A stretch of 64,000 bases of DNA from Cordia subcordata. Taxonomy: Eukaryota > Streptophyta > Magnoliopsida > Boraginales > Cordiaceae. The notes under the pieces are model-generated. The model had not been told where the DNA came from. It did no database searches and saw nothing but the letters and a program-made list of their open reading frames with translations. Both the position numbers and the translations under genes were made by a program. How positions within the stretch are numbered: the first letter of the stretch is position 1; the number at the start of each line of letters is the position of its first letter. Below, in pieces: positions 1 to 12,249 of the stretch. The stretch spans positions 9,176,001 to 9,240,000 of the forward strand of contig JAPTOF010000017.1 of NCBI GenBank assembly GCA_028554755.1, read 5' to 3'.

Positions 1-99
1 ATAATGAGTTTTGAAACCATAGAGATTTTATACGACTTTAATAAAACACATGGGGTAAAAATGTGTTTATTCTCAGTAGTGTTTATTTTAACATTCTAA

Positions 100-135
<36 letters not shown>

Positions 136-625
136 TGACTAATTATTTTATTTTTTTAATTTAAAAACATGGAAGACAAAGTAAAATCTTAAATATTTTA
201 AGTGAAATAAATAATTAAGATATAGTGTTAAAATATTAATTAAAAAGCTAAGGTTGAAAACCGACAATAAAATGATTGAATAAAAATGGGCATATCAATA
301 TGCTTGCTTCGTGGTCCATTCTTATTGTTGGAATATGTATTCCTCCCACATGGAAAAACCATAACGTATAAGACCACCTTCTAAGGTTTTGGGTCACTCA
401 TTATATTAACTAATTGATTTTTATGATGGAATTTCAGTGCTTTTTCATGTGGCATTAGAAGCTAGGCCTTGGCCCAATCTCTTGCATCGGCCACATGTGA
501 CCCATCTTTGGTATTTGGTTTGTTTGAGCACTTGTTCTTGGTTCTTTGGCTCGTTTGAGTGCCTATTCTGAGAGGGGGTGTTGGAATATATATTCCTTCC
601 ACATGTACTTGTTCTTGATTCTTAG

Positions 626-841
626 TGGTTCTCGTTCCGAGTTACACGTGAGCGGAGTGTTTCAATATACATTCCTTCCACATGTACTCATTTGAGCACT
701 TGTTCTTGAAGTTTCTCAGTTCTCAATTCTTAGTGGTTCTCGTTCCGAGTTACACGTGAGCGGAGTGTTTCAATATACATTCCTTCCACATGTACTCATT
801 TGAGCACTTGTTCTTGAAGTTTCTCAGTTCTCATTCCAGGT
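626..841. repeat. Tandem duplication, ~108-bp unit
   Basis: Two nearly identical units start at 626 and 734 with 'TGGTTCTCGTTCCGAGTTAC' and run through an ACATGTACTCATTTGAGC block. Part of the unit also occurs just upstream (near 585-625). The near identity suggests a recent duplication inside the dispersed repeat that fills this region. Confidence 0.85.
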
Positions 842-934
842 TACTCGGGAAGGAGTGTTAGAATATATATTCCTCCCACATAAAAAAAAATCATAAAATA
901 TAATATCACCTAGATCTTAGGTCACTCCTCATAC

Positions 935-1240
935 TAACAACCTTAGTGATTCTTCACACTTACAATATTCTTTTCTTTTCTTTCTAAACTGTCTAATGCG
1001 GCATGGATGGAGGCAGAAAATATTTTTATTGGTGTCAATGTACAAATAATTCATGTACAGAAAAGATTGTGAAGTATAAGATCACCTTACAAGGCTTAAG
1101 TCAGTCCTCATACTAATAACCTCAGTGATTTTTCACACTTACAATATTCTTTTCTTTTCTTTTTAAATTGTATAACGAGGCATGGATGGAGGCAGAAAAT
1201 ATTTTTACTGAAATCAATGTACAAATAATTCATATACAAA
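935..1240. repeat. Tandem duplication, ~178-bp period
   Basis: The block at about 935-1061 (CACACTTACAATATTC, then GGCATGGATGGAGGCAGAAA, then ACAAATAATTCAT) recurs at about 1113-1240 with roughly 10% differences. It is non-coding. Confidence 0.8.
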
Positions 1241-2015
1241 GGAGCTTGAATATTTTCTCAAACATATATTTTGAAAGCATTAATTATCACTTTATTTTTA
1301 ATGTTATCAAATACATGGCTTTTAATGAAAATAGTATAAGGTAAGCCATAGGATCACGAGATATTTTAGTTGGATCAAAATTAACTTTTTCAAAATACTC
1401 CATCCGTCTCATTTTATTAGCCGTTGAAGGTTTTTACACACAGACCAATAAAACTAATTAATAGCTTCATTTTTGGATAAATTTGCAATAGTTTGACAAA
1501 AATACTCTTTTCTCTTTTTTGTCTTATCTGATATTAATGAGATATAGTTGAGAATAAAATAAGGATAAATATGAAAAAAAAATTATTACTTTCTTGAACT
1601 TCTTAAAATAATAGATATTTTGAGATAAAAATTTTCTAAAACAATTAATATTATGAGACAGAGACAGTAATATATATGTACATTTTTCTAGAAAAACTAA
1701 GTGGTGTCATCACTGAGAACAATGTGCAGCCGTCCTCACCCTGAGGCATAGGAATTTCTGATAATGTTATTTATGAAGGACGCAAATCAAAAAGTCTTCA
1801 AACAAAAAAGCAAAATAGAAAGACGAAAAAGGACAAAACACTGTGCGTGAAGTTCTAAATTTTCCACGACATTGACAATGCACATATGACCATCTATTCT
1901 ATTGTTGCTATGAAAATGTCGTTGCCTAGAAGCACGACGTCAAAAACCAAAGATAAAGTTTGCTATTATATTGCTACACAACATATAAAACGAGTCATCA
2001 CATTTGCTATCTCGT

Positions 2016-5000
2016 ATGCAAAAAATGATGAAGGTCGTTGACTATACAATTGCAGGCAGTTGTGGTGTTGTTGGTGTTGCAATCTTACTATTAGCATGGA
2101 GGGTGTTGAGTTGGGTATGGTGGAGGCCTAGGAAGCTGGAGAGGTTCCTCAGAAAGCAAGGCCTTCATGGGAATTCCTACAGGCTATTCTATGGAGACTT
2201 GAAAGACATGAACACTGTCATCAATGAAGCCAAGTCTAAACCAATCAATGTCTCCGATGACATCGTGCCACGACTTGTACCCTTCTCCCTCAAGACCATT
2301 CAGAAATTCGGTACGTTTTCATTTATCTGGTGGGTATATTGTTGATAACTTGTTCCATCGAGATTCAAAACTCTAAGCTAACAAACATGATGAATAGAGT
2401 AGCTCTAGATTCAGAATCTAAGCTCACAGACGAGATTAGTATTGTAGTTCAAATGTAATATGTCTGGGACTCCTATGCTTTACCTAAATGCCTGAAGTGC
2501 ACAACTTCCCTTATAGTTTCGAAACATTGCAATTTCTAAAACTAAGTACTTAAACGTATTCTATCAAGATTGAGAACTCTCAAGTGTACGTGCATATAAA
2601 TCTTTTTTTCATATTGACTAATTCAATATTAAATCAAATAAGCCCTTTTAAATCGAGTGTAGAGTAATGCCATAGCAAGGCATAAATCACCAATTCAAAT
2701 CCAACAGAAGGCTTTTGTTTTTCATAAAACTCTAGTTGTAGTTCATAGTTGAAGAGAGAATAGGGATATTATTAACACTTGTAATAAGATAAAAAAGGAA
2801 CTAACTATGTGTGTATATAATCATTATAATAAGTTGTAGTAGTTATTAAAGTTGAACATCTGTCCAATAAACTAGAATTATTATGATTCACAAACAAAAC
2901 TTGTATGTCTAGGTTCAGAATTGCGAGTTTACTATTAAAAAAATAATAAAAAAAAGAACTAGTAGCGGTAGGTCTAGAACCTAACCAATCTCACAATCAA
3001 GATCAGGCTCATACTTTTGAATGAATAACTATTGGAGTTGTCATTTCATCTAAAAGCTTGTGTTTATAGACAAAAAATTGGTTTATTTATTTATTGTGCT
3101 TAACACGCTCTTTCACATGCAGTATGGTTTGTTTAAAAATTACACGAGGACAATTTAATATTTTTAAACAGGTGGTAGTGATACTAGAATCTATAGCCTC
3201 AGCTCTGATATTACATTAGAGTTATCATCTCATCTAAAAGTTTAAACTTATAAAAAAAATATTTATTTATTGTGTTTAACAGTAACTACTTCAACTCAAA
3301 TTCGGTAGTTCAGTATTCTAAGATAGTTAATTGAAGTCATTAATTTAAATTTAGAACACTCATTTATGAATCACTAGGTTAACATGTTTTCTATCAATAT
3401 GAAACATTATAATTGAATTGCTAATATCGTACAGGTAAAAATTCCTTCACATGGTTTGGACCAGGACCAGGATTGCTCATTATGGATCCTGAACTTATAA
3501 AGGAAGTCCTGGTTAGAAGTGATGAATTCCATAAGCCCAAAGGTAATCCGCTTAGCAAATTGTTGGTAGCAAGCCTAGGGGAAGATGTATGGCCCAAACA
3601 CAAAAAGATGATAACTCCAGCTTTCCATCTGGAAAAGTTGAAGGTATCATTTGCTATTGTTATCTATTAATAATAGCTTGGCACCCGTGCGTTGCACGGT
3701 GTGTCTGATAAATAACTATGTGTGTAAGTAAGGGGTTTATGCTTTGCATATGAACATATTCTTTTTGAAGGAGTAGCAACCAAACTAGAGCCCAGGATCT
3801 TGTCGTAGCTAAAGGGGATAACATAAAATGAATTTAATTTATCATTTAATTTAAAAGTTTAAATCATTAGAAAACATATTATCTGTATCTATCTATTTAC
3901 TAACACTAAAGAAGTGATTGCAAAATTTGACACAACAGCCTTGAGAATGCACTATAACTTGACATATTAGTTTTTTTGGAAAGTTGATGTGGCTCAAACA
4001 TCAGCTCCTTTCGAGGATAGTAAATGCAGATAAATTTTGATGCATGATACATAGCATAAGTTTGTAGCACTGTAAATACAAATGGATTCCATGCACGTAT
4101 ATTATTGTTGGAAGATGAATAGGATTCTTTTAATATTTTTAATAATGATGCATGAATAAAAGATGAAGTACAAAAAGCATTGAAATGCATTTTCAAACAT
4201 TCTTTCAATGGTTTAATGATGATACATAAAGTAAAAATAAGGTATAACAATTAATTGAAATACATATTTAAACACTAATTGTAACGCGTGCATAACACAT
4301 GCAACAAATCCTAGTATGTAATAAGCCTAAGTCGAGCTAATAACTTGTCAACATATTGAGCTTAATCAATTAGTCCAGAAATTATAACCTATCATGATAA
4401 TAATAGTGAACCCAAAACAATCTTGATTCCAGCTATTAGGATACTCTCATATCACCTGTAATGAACTCAAATCCAACCAGCGATCGACATATTGAACCTA
4501 AATAACTAGCCCCAAATAATTAAATTCGTGATCATAGTTGTGGTGAACTTAAATCATTATAAATTGAACAAAAATGCCACATGAAACCAACATATAACGT
4601 GGCGTTATAGCATGCTTATTTAATTTAAAAATCTCAAATCGATGAACCAAAGCATTGAATGTAATTTCACGAATGTGCATTAGAATTCTTCTCCATGATG
4701 AGGCTATCTTTTCATCTTTTCTTCCTTATAGCACATGGTACCAGCCTTTTACATGAGTTGCACTGATATGTTGAGAAAGTGGGAGGATATGGCTTCAACC
4801 ACAGGATCATGCGAATTGAATATTTGGCCTTACCTACAAACTATGACTGGCGATGCAATTTCACGCTCAGCATTTGGCAGCAACTATGAAGAAGGAAAGA
4901 AGATATTTGAACTGCAAAGAGAGCAGACTGTGCATGTCATGAAGGCATCCAGGTCGATTTATATCCCAGGATGGAGGTAAAGTCTTCACTTCACTCTCTT

Positions 5001-6441
5001 ACTTTCTGTTTTCCTTTTTTTATTTCTTGTCGACAAATCCTGCATGGAAGAATGCCTCACAATCCAAACAGGTAAGTTAAGGCACTCAACCCAGAGCAAA
5101 GAACTAGGATTAAACCTAGTTCTTAATTGCATCCGAGCTCAGCTCTTACAGTTGGGGTATACTATGACATTTAATTAGAATATCTAGTTATCGGGACTAG
5201 TTATGTTGAGAAGATGAGAGAATTCTTTCACCTTCCCGATGACTTTCTGCAGGTTTCTACCAACTAAGAGGAACAAAAGAATGAAAGAGATCGCTAATGA
5301 AGTTGTAAATTCGATTAGAGGTATTATTGATAAAAGAGTGGAGGCCATGAAAGCTGGGGAAGCGAGAAGTGATGATTTACTTGGAATGTTACTGGAATCC
5401 AATTTCAAAGAGATTGAAGAACGTGGAAGCAAAAGGTTTGGTTTGAGCATCCAAGAAGTAATAGAAGACTGCAAACTCTTCTATTTTGCTGGGCAAGAAA
5501 CCACGTCTGTTTTGCTTGTGTGGACGATGGTTTTGTTGAGTAAACATCAAGACTGGCAGGCTCGAGGTAGAGAAGAGGTTTTGCAGGAGTTTGGGTGTGA
5601 GAAACCATGTTTTGATGACTTAAATCGCCTGAAAGTTGTGAGTGATTTCCATCTCACGTTTATGTGACTTTATCTATATAGTCATTGCAACCTATATCAG
5701 CTACTTAATAGTGTTACCAGGGTAAATTAGATCACACCCCAGAGATTTTCTTAAAGTACGTCGGACTCCTATGTGTTACCAAAATTCCCCAGTATTTGTC
5801 CCCTTCTTCCCAAAACATAGCGTATATTCCACTTTCCAAGAGGGTATCATGTTTTATTTCAAAAAGTAGATGAGGATTATGAGAGAATTCTAAAATAAAG
5901 GAGAGTCTGACGCACTTCAGATAAACTACATGAGGGCCCAACTCCTTTTTCCCTATTTTATCGTTTTTGAAGGAGGCATTTGAGTATTCGAATCTAATGA
6001 GAGCTTTCCTTGCAGGTGACCATGATTTTGCATGAGGTTTTGAGATTATATCCACCTCTACCTATGCTTCATAGGAGAACACCTCAAGAAACCAAGTTAG
6101 GAAAACTATCTCTACCAGCTGAAGTTTATATCCAGTTGCCAACAATTTTGTTGCATCATGATCGTGAAATATGGGGCGATGATGCAAAGGAGTTCAAGCC
6201 AGAGAGGTTCAGTGAAGGAGTGGCTAAGGCAACAAAGGGCAAATTCATATTCTTCCCATTTGGTTGGGGACCAAGAATATGCATTGGGCAAAGCTTTGCT
6301 ATGTTGGAAGCAAAATTAGCAGTAGCAATGATCCTACAACGCTTCTCCTTTGAGTTTTCGCCTTCCTATACACATGCTCCTTCCTCCTTCATTACTCTTC
6401 AACCTGAGTATGGTGCTCACTTGATCCTGCACAAACTATAG
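2016..6441 (+). CDS. Cytochrome P450, CYP72A-like (five exons)
   Basis: Exons 2016-2310, 3435-3643, 4732-4976, 5253-5637 and 6016-6441 have GT/AG borders and agreeing phases and give 519 residues, normal for CYP72A. A membrane anchor covers about residues 10-32. Visible P450 motifs are the I-helix AGQETTS (329-335), K-helix ExxR (E385-R388), PERF (440-443) and the heme loop [10 protein letters not shown] with ligand Cys467, so every key element is present. The WFGPGPG segment after intron 1 and the five-exon structure are typical of CYP72A. ATG 2016 was chosen because the 12 bases upstream in frame contain no ATG. The family comprises ER-bound monooxygenases acting on triterpenoids, iridoids and gibberellins in different plants; the substrate cannot be read from sequence. 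Introns 1 and 2 are long and hold repeat remains. Confidence 0.93.
3670..4325. repeat. Possible transposon remnant in P450 intron 2
   Basis: The intron opens with 'GCACCCGTGCGTTGCACGG', a self-complementary motif I recognise as a widespread plant repeat. It later contains a related GTAACGCGTGCATAACAC block near 4271. A similar TGCATTGCACAGGATAAAA motif occurs at 40.1 kb. Boundaries are uncertain and no target duplication was identified. Confidence 0.35.
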
Positions 6442-7213
6442 TACGAGAGCTTGAAAACTATAAGTATTTCTAGGTACTTGTCCAATGCATGCGTGAGGGA
6501 AATGATCAATTTATACTTGCTGAAATGAATATCACTAATAACCCCTACTTGCTTCCTTCCTATGCTTGGAGAAACTTCGCTTTTCAAGACGAAGAACTCC
6601 GTGACAAACTCCATGATGTAATTGTTACCGACACTTCTACCCAGGATACTCAACATGCATGTATTCCATGTGTGATGACATGACAAATCTGTTTATAACT
6701 TGTTGCAATCAGGTAGTGATAGACTGATGGCCGCTCAGAGTGCATATTATAAATTACAATTGAGCAAACTCTTATTATTAGAAAGGGCCAAAAGCTATGT
6801 GGGATGCTGCTGTGGAATTGTAGGCTCAGAATGCACGAGGTTTACCTAATGAGTGCCATCAGCTGCAAAGGAAATAAGTGGTCCAAATGTTGAGATGTAA
6901 TTTTGTTAGTAAGTTACATCTTATGATGACTTCTACTTTTCCTGTTTGTAGTGCAAACATCCCATGACCTAAAGTATGAATGGTACAATATGTCAAGAAA
7001 CACAGATAACATAATGATATGCAGAAAATACAAGCATACTCATGTTTGTGTTGACTCTTAAGCTAAAGTGTCGAGAAACCAACTTCAATCCTAACCGAAA
7101 ATTCTCCTCACTTTTCTCCTCCATGAATATCCTGTGTTAAAATGACCCAGCAAATACAAAATAAGTTACAACACTTAAGAAACTAGAGGAGTCTGCACCA
7201 AAATCTCTTTGTA

Positions 7214-7310
7214 TCTGTCAATATCAGTAAATCTGGCCAGATATGCAAACTAGTCACACAAAACATGATATTAGTAAATCTGCCCAGATATGCAAACTAG
7301 TCACCCAAAA
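7214..7310. repeat. Tandem duplication, ~48-bp unit
   Basis: Two adjacent units share 'CAGATATGCAAACTAGTCAC' followed by CAAAACATG. The differences are single bases (for example ATCTGGCC versus ATCTGCCC). Non-coding. Confidence 0.8.
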
Positions 7311-10055
7311 CATGTCTATAATACGAAGTAAATCAAATCAAATATTAGTAAACCAATGCAACATAGTATTATCAAATCTGAAAAATACACAGCTGCCATA
7401 AATCGCAGAAGGCACAGAAGAATTGGGATTTCTAAAACTTTAATTGTATTTCTCACAAAATATATCATTTTTATTGTGTTTTTAGGGTTAAAGAGGCTTT
7501 ACAGTTTCATTCTAAGGCAGGCTGTTGGCCTGCTTTGCTATTTTGATGGCAGCCTCTTGCACACTTCTATTTGCTATAAAATCATCAGCTACAAGGTGAT
7601 AAATGGCTCAAAACACAGAGCTGCAGAAAGAAGAGACATTATGTAGAGCAGGTCCTATGAAATCCTAAAAAGCAACTTCAGGAGTCACTCGTATACATAT
7701 AAATATACATGAAAAATCTAAAATAAAAAGAAAAACATTGCAAAATTTTTGATGCAGGAATTTTCATTTCTGACAAGATCCACTTTAACTTGCAGTCTGA
7801 GTGATAAAGCAGCTTGATAACTTTGTAGCCGCTTAGAGATGAAAACAGCAGATAAAAAGAGGGGATTCACTTTAATGTATATTGAAGTTCAACAATTAGT
7901 AGAAAGAACATGGTGACATGTAGATTGCGATAAAGAACTCAAAAGTAAATACAGTTTTTGTTAGACACTGCACTGAGATCTTTACCAACAACATAATGCC
8001 AACAAACTTGTTAAGCCACAAGAGTGCAAGATAGCCAAGGCTTAACGAGCTTCTTTAGTCCTAGCACAGAAAAACTAAAATGCTGAAAGCTGGTTATTTA
8101 CATGGGACCAACTATGAAGGCACGGTAAAAGTTCATCAAAGGACTAAAGACATGTACAAACCCAAATCTAAAATTCGGGGTCTCCTGCAAGCACAAGTGT
8201 CTTTGTCAGAGTCACCATATATCTCTACACCTCCTTATCCAATTCTTCAAAATTGTCTTAGAAGTGGTTCCTTCTCCTGTACTTCACAATTTCCCCACGC
8301 TTGTTCATTGTAGTCATCAATAGTAATTTTATATAAAGCTACTGTCCAGTTGTCCAGCCAAATAGTAGATTTTCAAGTTCCCCCACATGTTCAAACTCAG
8401 CATACCTGTTAAAAGTTAAAACACGTTCATAATGGATAATTACTAAGACTTACAAATATAGACATAAAAGCTTCAGACAATAAGTAACAGAGATTCCTAA
8501 AGGCCACCGAATAACACAGTAAAGATAAGGCTAGGGTCCTCAGATTTTATGTCTCACTACCAACGGCTCACAATTACAAATCCTCACAGCAGTTACGTAA
8601 AGAGAGATCGTTAGTCATGCATCTTTACTGTCTTGACTCTATTTCTTGACATTTACTGTCTGGGCTCTATTAGGCAACCAGTATGCAAGTGAATTTTACA
8701 CTGCAAGCTCATTTCTGAATTTCAACTAAGGATCTATTGCTGCAGCAGTTGGATAATCATGGAATGAAATAATTTAAATTGCATTTGAAACAAATTTCCA
8801 GCTTTGGTGCAGAAGCCCTTTTCTCCATTAATGTTGAGGTGACTTGTGTTAAAAGTCACAACTCATACTCCTACATATTTTAGATTTTGCTATTTGGAGT
8901 CTCGGGCTGAGATTGAGATACAACAAAGTCAGGATAAAATAACTGAGTAAAATAGCCATGATAACCCAATAACACTTGACATTTACATTAAAATCCATGA
9001 AAAAAGTAGAATACTGAGAGAAAACCAAGTATAAATGTTGCAAAAACTTTAGTATGTTCCATAAAGGAACTTTATGCCTGTTTCCTGCAGCTTATTGAGA
9101 AGTGATTAATAAAAAGCAATTATTGAGGTGCTCAAAAAATAAAATTAGTAATTATTGGGCCGAACCGAAAACTATGAGTGGGGTACTCTTTCCACTATCT
9201 GATAGATGTATAGTCAGAAGCTGGAATTTAATTTCTGCTTTTCTTGGCTTGTTTTTCAACTAGAAGTGGTTACTAGAATCTATGAAAACAGCAGAGATGA
9301 AGATCTTACAAGGCACCATCCCTGACGTGCATGTCTTAGCGTAGCAGTGAATCACATTTTCATTTGTTTTTACAACTTCGATAGCCTGGGACTATATTCG
9401 AGATTGTTTGGAGCATCATTAGAATGGGTTCAAAAATTCCAATGGAAGAAAGACCTTGAGGGATTATGCAACCACAATTATTCCTCGCTGTAGTTAGATG
9501 GAGACTAATTCTAGGATCTCAGGCTGACATTATTTTACTCCACTTTGACTGCGGGATGCGGTAAGTTTTTCCTAGATTTTTAATGGTCAAAGGCTACCGG
9601 CCAATCACCTGGCAGAGTTCCTAAAGGCGTTTGAATCTCTGTGTTCCACTCTGGTTCTTGCTAAGGGAAAATGACATCAGTTATCCTATCTTACCACCTT
9701 GGATGAGGGTTATTGGTTATAAGGAGCTTATGCCTACAACTAAAAAACAAAGCTCAATTATCTTCTTCAAACTTCTTGCTCCTAGTCAATCACCTTGATT
9801 TGGTATCCCTCATTTATCATCATTGTTCTAGCTCTACCATTTTCTAAAATTTCTTCTTGCACCTAAACCTCACACAACCCAAACAAAGAAGAAGAAGAAA
9901 GACCAAGATGAAACAGATGGCATTAAAGCAAGGTGAAAAGTTTCAGCTCGCACATTTTGAGAAATGAACATCTACATTCTTCTTTTATGTCTCATGTATG
10001 CGTGTAAGCGAAAACATGAGCCAAGCATAAAGTCCAACCACCAAAAAGTCAAGTG

Positions 10056-10312
10056 TAACGACATAACATGGAAGAAATTGATTGCTTTTACTGTCTTGTT
10101 ATTTGTACATGTGATACAGGTCTGCTTGTCACATTTCCGCATGCTTGGAATCACTGATCTGGATCGTCTTGAGAAGTTAAGCGTAATGACATAACGTGGA
10201 AGAAATTGATTGCTTTACGTTCTTATTATTTGTACATGTTTTATAAGTCTGTTTGTTGGCCAAACATTTCCACATGCTTGGGATCAGTGATGTGGAGTCA
10301 TCTTGAAAGTCT
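10056..10312. repeat. Tandem duplication, ~125-bp unit downstream of F-box gene 1
   Basis: A block starting GACATAACATGGAAGAAATT near 10058 recurs near 10185 as GACATAACGTGGAAGAAATT. Each copy continues through TTATTTGTACATG, a CATGCTTGG block and GATC(A/T)G. The copies are about 85% alike. It lies within 400 bp of the F-box gene's stop codon. Confidence 0.75.
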
Positions 10313-10446
10313 AAAATTGTAAGTAATAAGGAAATATGAAAGACAATCTAATATTCAACCTAATACATGCATGTAATTGAGGTCTGATAAAGAAAGAAAT
10401 TGAATAATTATGCAGGTGTGGCTGTGACGAATACTATTACTTTAAA

Positions 10447-11760
10447 TCAAATACAAAAGGGAAATAAGAGGATATAGATATATATCATGAAAGGAGCTAT
10501 CTTGAAAAGTTTATCTTGCCTGTTTGTAACTCTTGGCCATTTAGGAGCCTCTTCCTCCTCTTCATCACCCCCACAAATAATAGCCTCAGTTCCTATATCT
10601 GCTCTTTCTGCTTCAAGCAACACCAAGCTCTCCATGTAAGTTTCCACATGAAATGCCCCTATAGCACCACGAATTCCCACACTTTTCACCCTCGAAGTGA
10701 TGGGGTCATACGTAACCAATTTCCCGCGCACAGTGACCCCTAGAACCTCTCGATTATCCAATAAACCAATCAACTTGTGCAAACCCCCTTTCAAATCAAC
10801 ACTGTAGAGTTTCACCCAAGACTCCACAACCCCATACTCTTCCATCACCCAAACCGAACAACTCTGTCTCCGGCCCGAATACTCGTTTTGCAGTACCCCA
10901 AGCCCTCCCCTTACAACTGTCACACTCAAATCCCACCCACATTGCTCTAAACACTCCGGCAACCTCACCTCCCGAAACTGCTCATCACTCACATCAAAAG
11001 AAACAATCAAGGTGCGCTTATCATTTCCTCTCACCATACATGGATCATACCCAGTCCAATGCACAGCACCATTCACAAAAGCCTGTGTCCATGTATATCC
11101 ATATATCCCACAAGGAGGAGCACCAGCACTAAAACTCCTCCATGCCCCGGAACTAAGGCTATAAACCTCAACCTCAGGGGGGATCAAATCTTTCCCATTT
11201 CTCCCCCTTATATAAGCTACCCTAACAACCTTATAATCATTCCTCTTACAATCAAACCCAAATCCAAGCACAAACATATAACTCCCATGAGTCTTTTGAC
11301 AAACCCGAGGTCTCGGAAGCCTTAGAAACCTCTTAATGGAAGGATTCCAAAGAATAATACCATAAGCATAAGTACCATGATCATCAGATAAACATAGTAC
11401 ACCATTACAAGAACCAACAATTCTAAAATGGCAAGTTGATTTAGTCTTGAATGGAAAATCAAGCTGCACCGTGTCGTCTCCTATAAAAGGTGGTACTGGA
11501 ATTGAATCATTAAACAGCCAAAAGTGCTCTCTTTTCTGGCTTTGATTTTCAGTGAAGTGTCTGAGGATAAAGGTATTGTTACTATTATTGCTATTGCTGA
11601 TTTGCTTTTGCCTTGCTCTAGTCAAATGAATTGAGACGAAAGTTGGGTTTGAGATTAAAGAGTGAAAAAGCTTACAAACTGACCTGATTTGCAAAAGGGT
11701 TTTGATTGGTAGCCTTGTTAAGATGTCAGTCCACACTTCTATGGGGAGATAGTCCGACAT
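10447..11760 (-). CDS. F-box protein with F-box-associated domain (CPR1/CPR30-like)
   Basis: A single-exon gene of 437 residues. The N terminus (MSDYLPIEVWTDILTRLPIK, then SVCKLFHSLI) is an F-box that would bind the SKP1 subunit of an SCF ubiquitin ligase. The region around residues 90-330 has F-box-associated motifs: RIVGSCNGVLCLSDD, LWNPSIKRFLRLP, VLGFGFD, VEVYSLSSGAWR, FVNGAVHW and SVWVMEEYGV. A GGDEEEEEAPKW acidic patch lies near the C terminus. The target protein cannot be inferred. The gene is clearly related to the F-box gene at 24.0-25.3 kb: same MSDY-I/L-P start, same LSDD and LWNPSI blocks, same acidic tail. ATG 11760 is the first in frame. Confidence 0.92.
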   Translation of the reverse strand: MSDYLPIEVWTDILTRLPIKTLLQIRSVCKLFHSLISNPTFVSIHLTRARQKQISNSNNSNNTFILRHFTENQSQKREHFWLFNDSIPVPPFIGDDTVQLDFPFKTKSTCHFRIVGSCNGVLCLSDDHGTYAYGIILWNPSIKRFLRLPRPRVCQKTHGSYMFVLGFGFDCKRNDYKVVRVAYIRGRNGKDLIPPEVEVYSLSSGAWRSFSAGAPPCGIYGYTWTQAFVNGAVHWTGYDPCMVRGNDKRTLIVSFDVSDEQFREVRLPECLEQCGWDLSVTVVRGGLGVLQNEYSGRRQSCSVWVMEEYGVVESWVKLYSVDLKGGLHKLIGLLDNREVLGVTVRGKLVTYDPITSRVKSVGIRGAIGAFHVETYMESLVLLEAERADIGTEAIICGGDEEEEEAPKWPRVTNRQDKLFKIAPFMIYIYILLFPFCI

Positions 11761-12249
11761 CTCTGCTGCTTTGTGCGTGTTCTACTGTGTGTGAGAGTGT
11801 GTGTGGCAAACAGTGATTAAGTTTGGGGGTGTGCGTGGCACTGTAATACTAGTGTGCCATGTGGGAAGACTCAAAGCTCGACCAAACAGGAGAAAAGCAA
11901 AACTAAAGAATGTTTTTGCTTTTTTTTTTTTTTTTGGGGTTTCCTTACCTTATTTGATGATCATTTGGGTGTACATAAAATCATAAAGAAAATTTTTAAA
12001 AAATTATATTGATCGAATTGAGGTAGAGCTCATTTAGATTTTTTTTTTTGACTTTTGAAAAGAGTGATTTTTTAAGATGTTAGGAAAGTCGTTTTGAGTT
12101 CTTTTTCAAAATTTTAATTTTTTTAAAAGTTAATTTAAATAATTATTAAAAAAAAGAAGGAAAAGCTGATATTACATTAAGTCAAAAATTAATTTTTTCC
12201 TCAAATAATACTTTATGTTTTTCAAAGTTCAATATTATCTTTAATATAT

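Larger units (their letters stand above)
1..2015. other. Intergenic, repeat-rich region upstream of the P450 gene
   Basis: No coding region is supported here. A TA microsatellite lies near 105-132. Several copies of a dispersed repeat follow (near 331-437 and 857-965, starting around 'GGAATATGTATTCCTCCCAC'), related to sequence at 52.0-52.3 kb. The last few hundred bases should include the P450 promoter; I see no distinctive regulatory motif. Confidence 0.6.
6442..10446. other. Intergenic region, no convincing gene
   Basis: The first part should be the 3' UTR of the P450. The rest has only short unconvincing ORFs. On the minus strand, 8338-8408 reads after an AG acceptor as a short open stretch (YAEFEHVGELENLLFGW...) ending in a stop, so it could be the last exon of an unrecognised or dead gene. 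I found no upstream exons for it. Confidence 0.4.

Noticed and set aside
7356..7646. 96-codon ORF in the 6.4-10.4 kb gap
   Set aside because: Composition typical of non-coding AT-rich DNA; starts and ends within repeats; no domain.
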